Shown one piece after another: positions 4,986-6,068 of a DNA stretch of 6,068 bases. The translations under genes were made by a program, and so were the position numbers. Below the pieces are notes generated by a model. That model had not been told where the DNA came from and made no database searches. It saw nothing but the letters and a program-made list of their open reading frames with translations. The stretch's first letter is position 1; each line of letters begins with the position of its first letter. Source of the DNA: Oscillospiraceae bacterium (GTDB lineage: Bacteria > Bacillota > Clostridia > Oscillospirales > UBA929); NCBI GenBank assembly GCA_009777685.1, contig WRLJ01000111.1:1-6068 (forward strand). The letters are read 5' to 3'.

Positions 4986-5909
4986 ATGGAACGCTATACG
5001 CACGAGCCGGTGATGCTCGAGGAATGCTTGCAAGCCCTGAACATCCGGCCCGGCGGGCTATATGTGGACGGAACGGCCGGATTGGGCGGGCACAGCGAGG
5101 CGATTGCGCGGCGTTTGGACGGCGGGACGCTGTACGGCTTTGACAAGGATGCGGAGGCTCTGGAATACTGCCGCGGGCGGCTGGCCCCCTTCGGGGAGGC
5201 GGTGTGCCTGATCCACAGCGATTTCCGGTGTATGGCGGCGGCTCTGGCGGAACGAGGCGTGGAGCGGGTGGACGGGATACTGCTCGATTTGGGCGTCAGC
5301 TCTCTTCAGTTGGACAAGCCGGAGCGCGGGTTTTCCTTCCGGCACGACGCGCGGCTGGATATGCGCATGGATACGCGGGACGGCGTCACGGCGCGGGAGC
5401 TGGTCAATACGCTGACGGCGCGGGAGCTGAGAACACTTTTTTATGAGCTTGGCGAGGAACGCCGCGCGCCCCGCATCGCGGAGGCCATCGTGCGAAACCG
5501 TCCCGTAGAGACGACGGCGCAGCTGGCGGGCATTGTGATTTCGGCGATACAGGGGCTGCCGAGGGGCGGCGACACGAAGCATCCGGCCCGGCGGGTATTT
5601 CAGGCCCTCCGCATGGCGGTCAACGACGAGACGGGCGCGCTGCGCGAAGGGCTGGAAAGCGCGGTCGCTCTGTTGAAACCGGGCGCGCGCGCGGCGGTTT
5701 TGACCTTCCATTCCTTAGAAGACAGAGCGGTGAAGAATATGTTTTCGGCGGCCGCGTCCGCCTGTGAGTGCCCCCGCGATTTTCCCCAGTGCGTGTGCGG
5801 CAAACGGCCGGCGCTGACCCGCCACAAGCGGCAAACGCCGTCGGAAGAAGAAATCGAACGCAACCCCCGAAGCGAAAGCGCCAAACTCCGCTGGGCGGAG
5901 AAATTATAA
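4986..5909 (+). CDS. rsmH: 16S rRNA (cytosine(1402)-N4)-methyltransferase RsmH
   Basis: RsmH (formerly MraW) methylates N4 of C1402 in the ribosomal P site of 16S rRNA, using S-adenosylmethionine. The 307-residue product opens with YTHEPVMLEE. It carries motif I DGTAGLGGHS (28-37), DLGVSSLQLD (101-110), the GFSFRHDARLDMRMD segment (115-129), HPARRVFQALRMAVN (199-213) and LTFHSLEDRAVK (239-250). A late cysteine group at 260, 262, 269 and 271 (ACECP...CVCGKRP) precedes the conserved KRPALTRHK-type tail. All are family hallmarks and length is normal. Its ATG is only 3 bases after the mraZ stop and has no strong ribosome site (GAGCTGG region at best), so translation is probably coupled to mraZ. 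mraZ-rsmH is the canonical start of the dcw cluster. Confidence 0.98.
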   Translation: MERYTHEPVMLEECLQALNIRPGGLYVDGTAGLGGHSEAIARRLDGGTLYGFDKDAEALEYCRGRLAPFGEAVCLIHSDFRCMAAALAERGVERVDGILLDLGVSSLQLDKPERGFSFRHDARLDMRMDTRDGVTARELVNTLTARELRTLFYELGEERRAPRIAEAIVRNRPVETTAQLAGIVISAIQGLPRGGDTKHPARRVFQALRMAVNDETGALREGLESAVALLKPGARAAVLTFHSLEDRAVKNMFSAAASACECPRDFPQCVCGKRPALTRHKRQTPSEEEIERNPRSESAKLRWAEKL

Positions 5910-5940
5910 GGCTGGATTAGAGAAAGGGCGAAACGGACTC

Positions 5941-6068
5941 ATGGATGACGTCAGAACCCTGCCGCGCCCGATGGACCGCGTTGCGCCGGATCTGTCGCGG
6001 TATCGCCGCTCCCGCGGAAACCACGAGCGTCCCTATGCACCGGACGGAGAACCGGAGGGCCGGACGGC
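5941..6068 (+). CDS. N-terminal part of a dcw-cluster protein, FtsL position
   Basis: An open frame begins at ATG 5941 and runs off the window after 42 codons (MDDVRTLPRPMDRVAPDLSR and onward). AAAGGG at 5923-5928 lies 12 bases upstream, a somewhat long spacing. The visible part is hydrophilic and rich in Pro, Arg and Asp, with no membrane segment yet. In Clostridia the gene after rsmH is usually ftsL, a small bitopic division protein with a variable cytoplasmic N-terminus before its single transmembrane helix; this fits, but the diagnostic part lies outside the window. The gap after rsmH is 31 bases without a terminator, so it belongs to the same operon. The coding call is moderate because GC-rich frames stay open easily. 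Confidence 0.6.
   Translation, partial: MDDVRTLPRPMDRVAPDLSRYRRSRGNHERPYAPDGEPEGRT

Noticed and set aside
4311..5033. Long minus-strand reading frame across the mraZ upstream region
   Set aside because: It runs opposite mraZ and through the promoter and AT-rich spacer, with no start signal or family resemblance.
1..6068. CRISPR array, insertion sequence, prophage or other accessory system
   Set aside because: No spaced repeats of CRISPR type, transposase motifs or terminal inverted repeats were found; genes are conserved housekeeping genes in a familiar order.

Overview
The window looks like chromosomal core-genome DNA from a GC-rich member of the Clostridia (Bacillota), perhaps an Oscillospirales-type gut bacterium. 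The reasons are a Gram-positive HPr with both His15 and Ser46, A/G-rich Shine-Dalgarno sites, sigma-A-type promoters that stand out as AT-rich patches in GC-rich DNA, and the order uvrC-rsmD-coaD followed by mraZ-rsmH. The taxonomy is inference from gene content and style; no search was run.

Layout. Bases 1-160 hold two GC-rich hairpins and no gene I can support. Bases 160-335 (minus strand) are a complete tRNA-Leu(GAG) unit: consensus promoter, class II tRNA with encoded CCA, and intrinsic terminator. Back-to-back with its promoter is the ptsH promoter (354-381), driving the phosphocarrier HPr (419-682) and ending in a hairpin at 705-735. Next come three tightly packed plus-strand genes: uvrC (784-2604, nucleotide excision repair), rsmD (2611-3162, 16S rRNA m2G966 methyltransferase) and coaD (3170-3655, coenzyme A synthesis). 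A very good internal promoter lies inside the 3' end of rsmD. A 153-residue coiled-coil gene (3752-4213) follows, resembling a shortened version of the actinobacterial septation protein SepIVA, and a strong terminator closes the unit at 4280-4324.

After an AT-rich spacer the division and cell wall (dcw) cluster begins: a sigma-A promoter (4448-4476), three 10-bp direct repeats that look like the MraZ operator (4486-4515), mraZ (4566-4982), rsmH (4986-5909) and the first 42 codons of a gene in the position usually held by ftsL (5941 to the end).

The genes are mostly housekeeping: sugar-transport signalling, DNA repair, ribosomal RNA modification, CoA synthesis and division control. I see no mobile element, CRISPR array, defence island or undescribed multi-gene system. 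The most interesting points are regulatory (the promoter inside rsmD, the MraZ repeats directly at the predicted start site, the AT-rich island) and the SepIVA-like protein sitting just before the dcw cluster.
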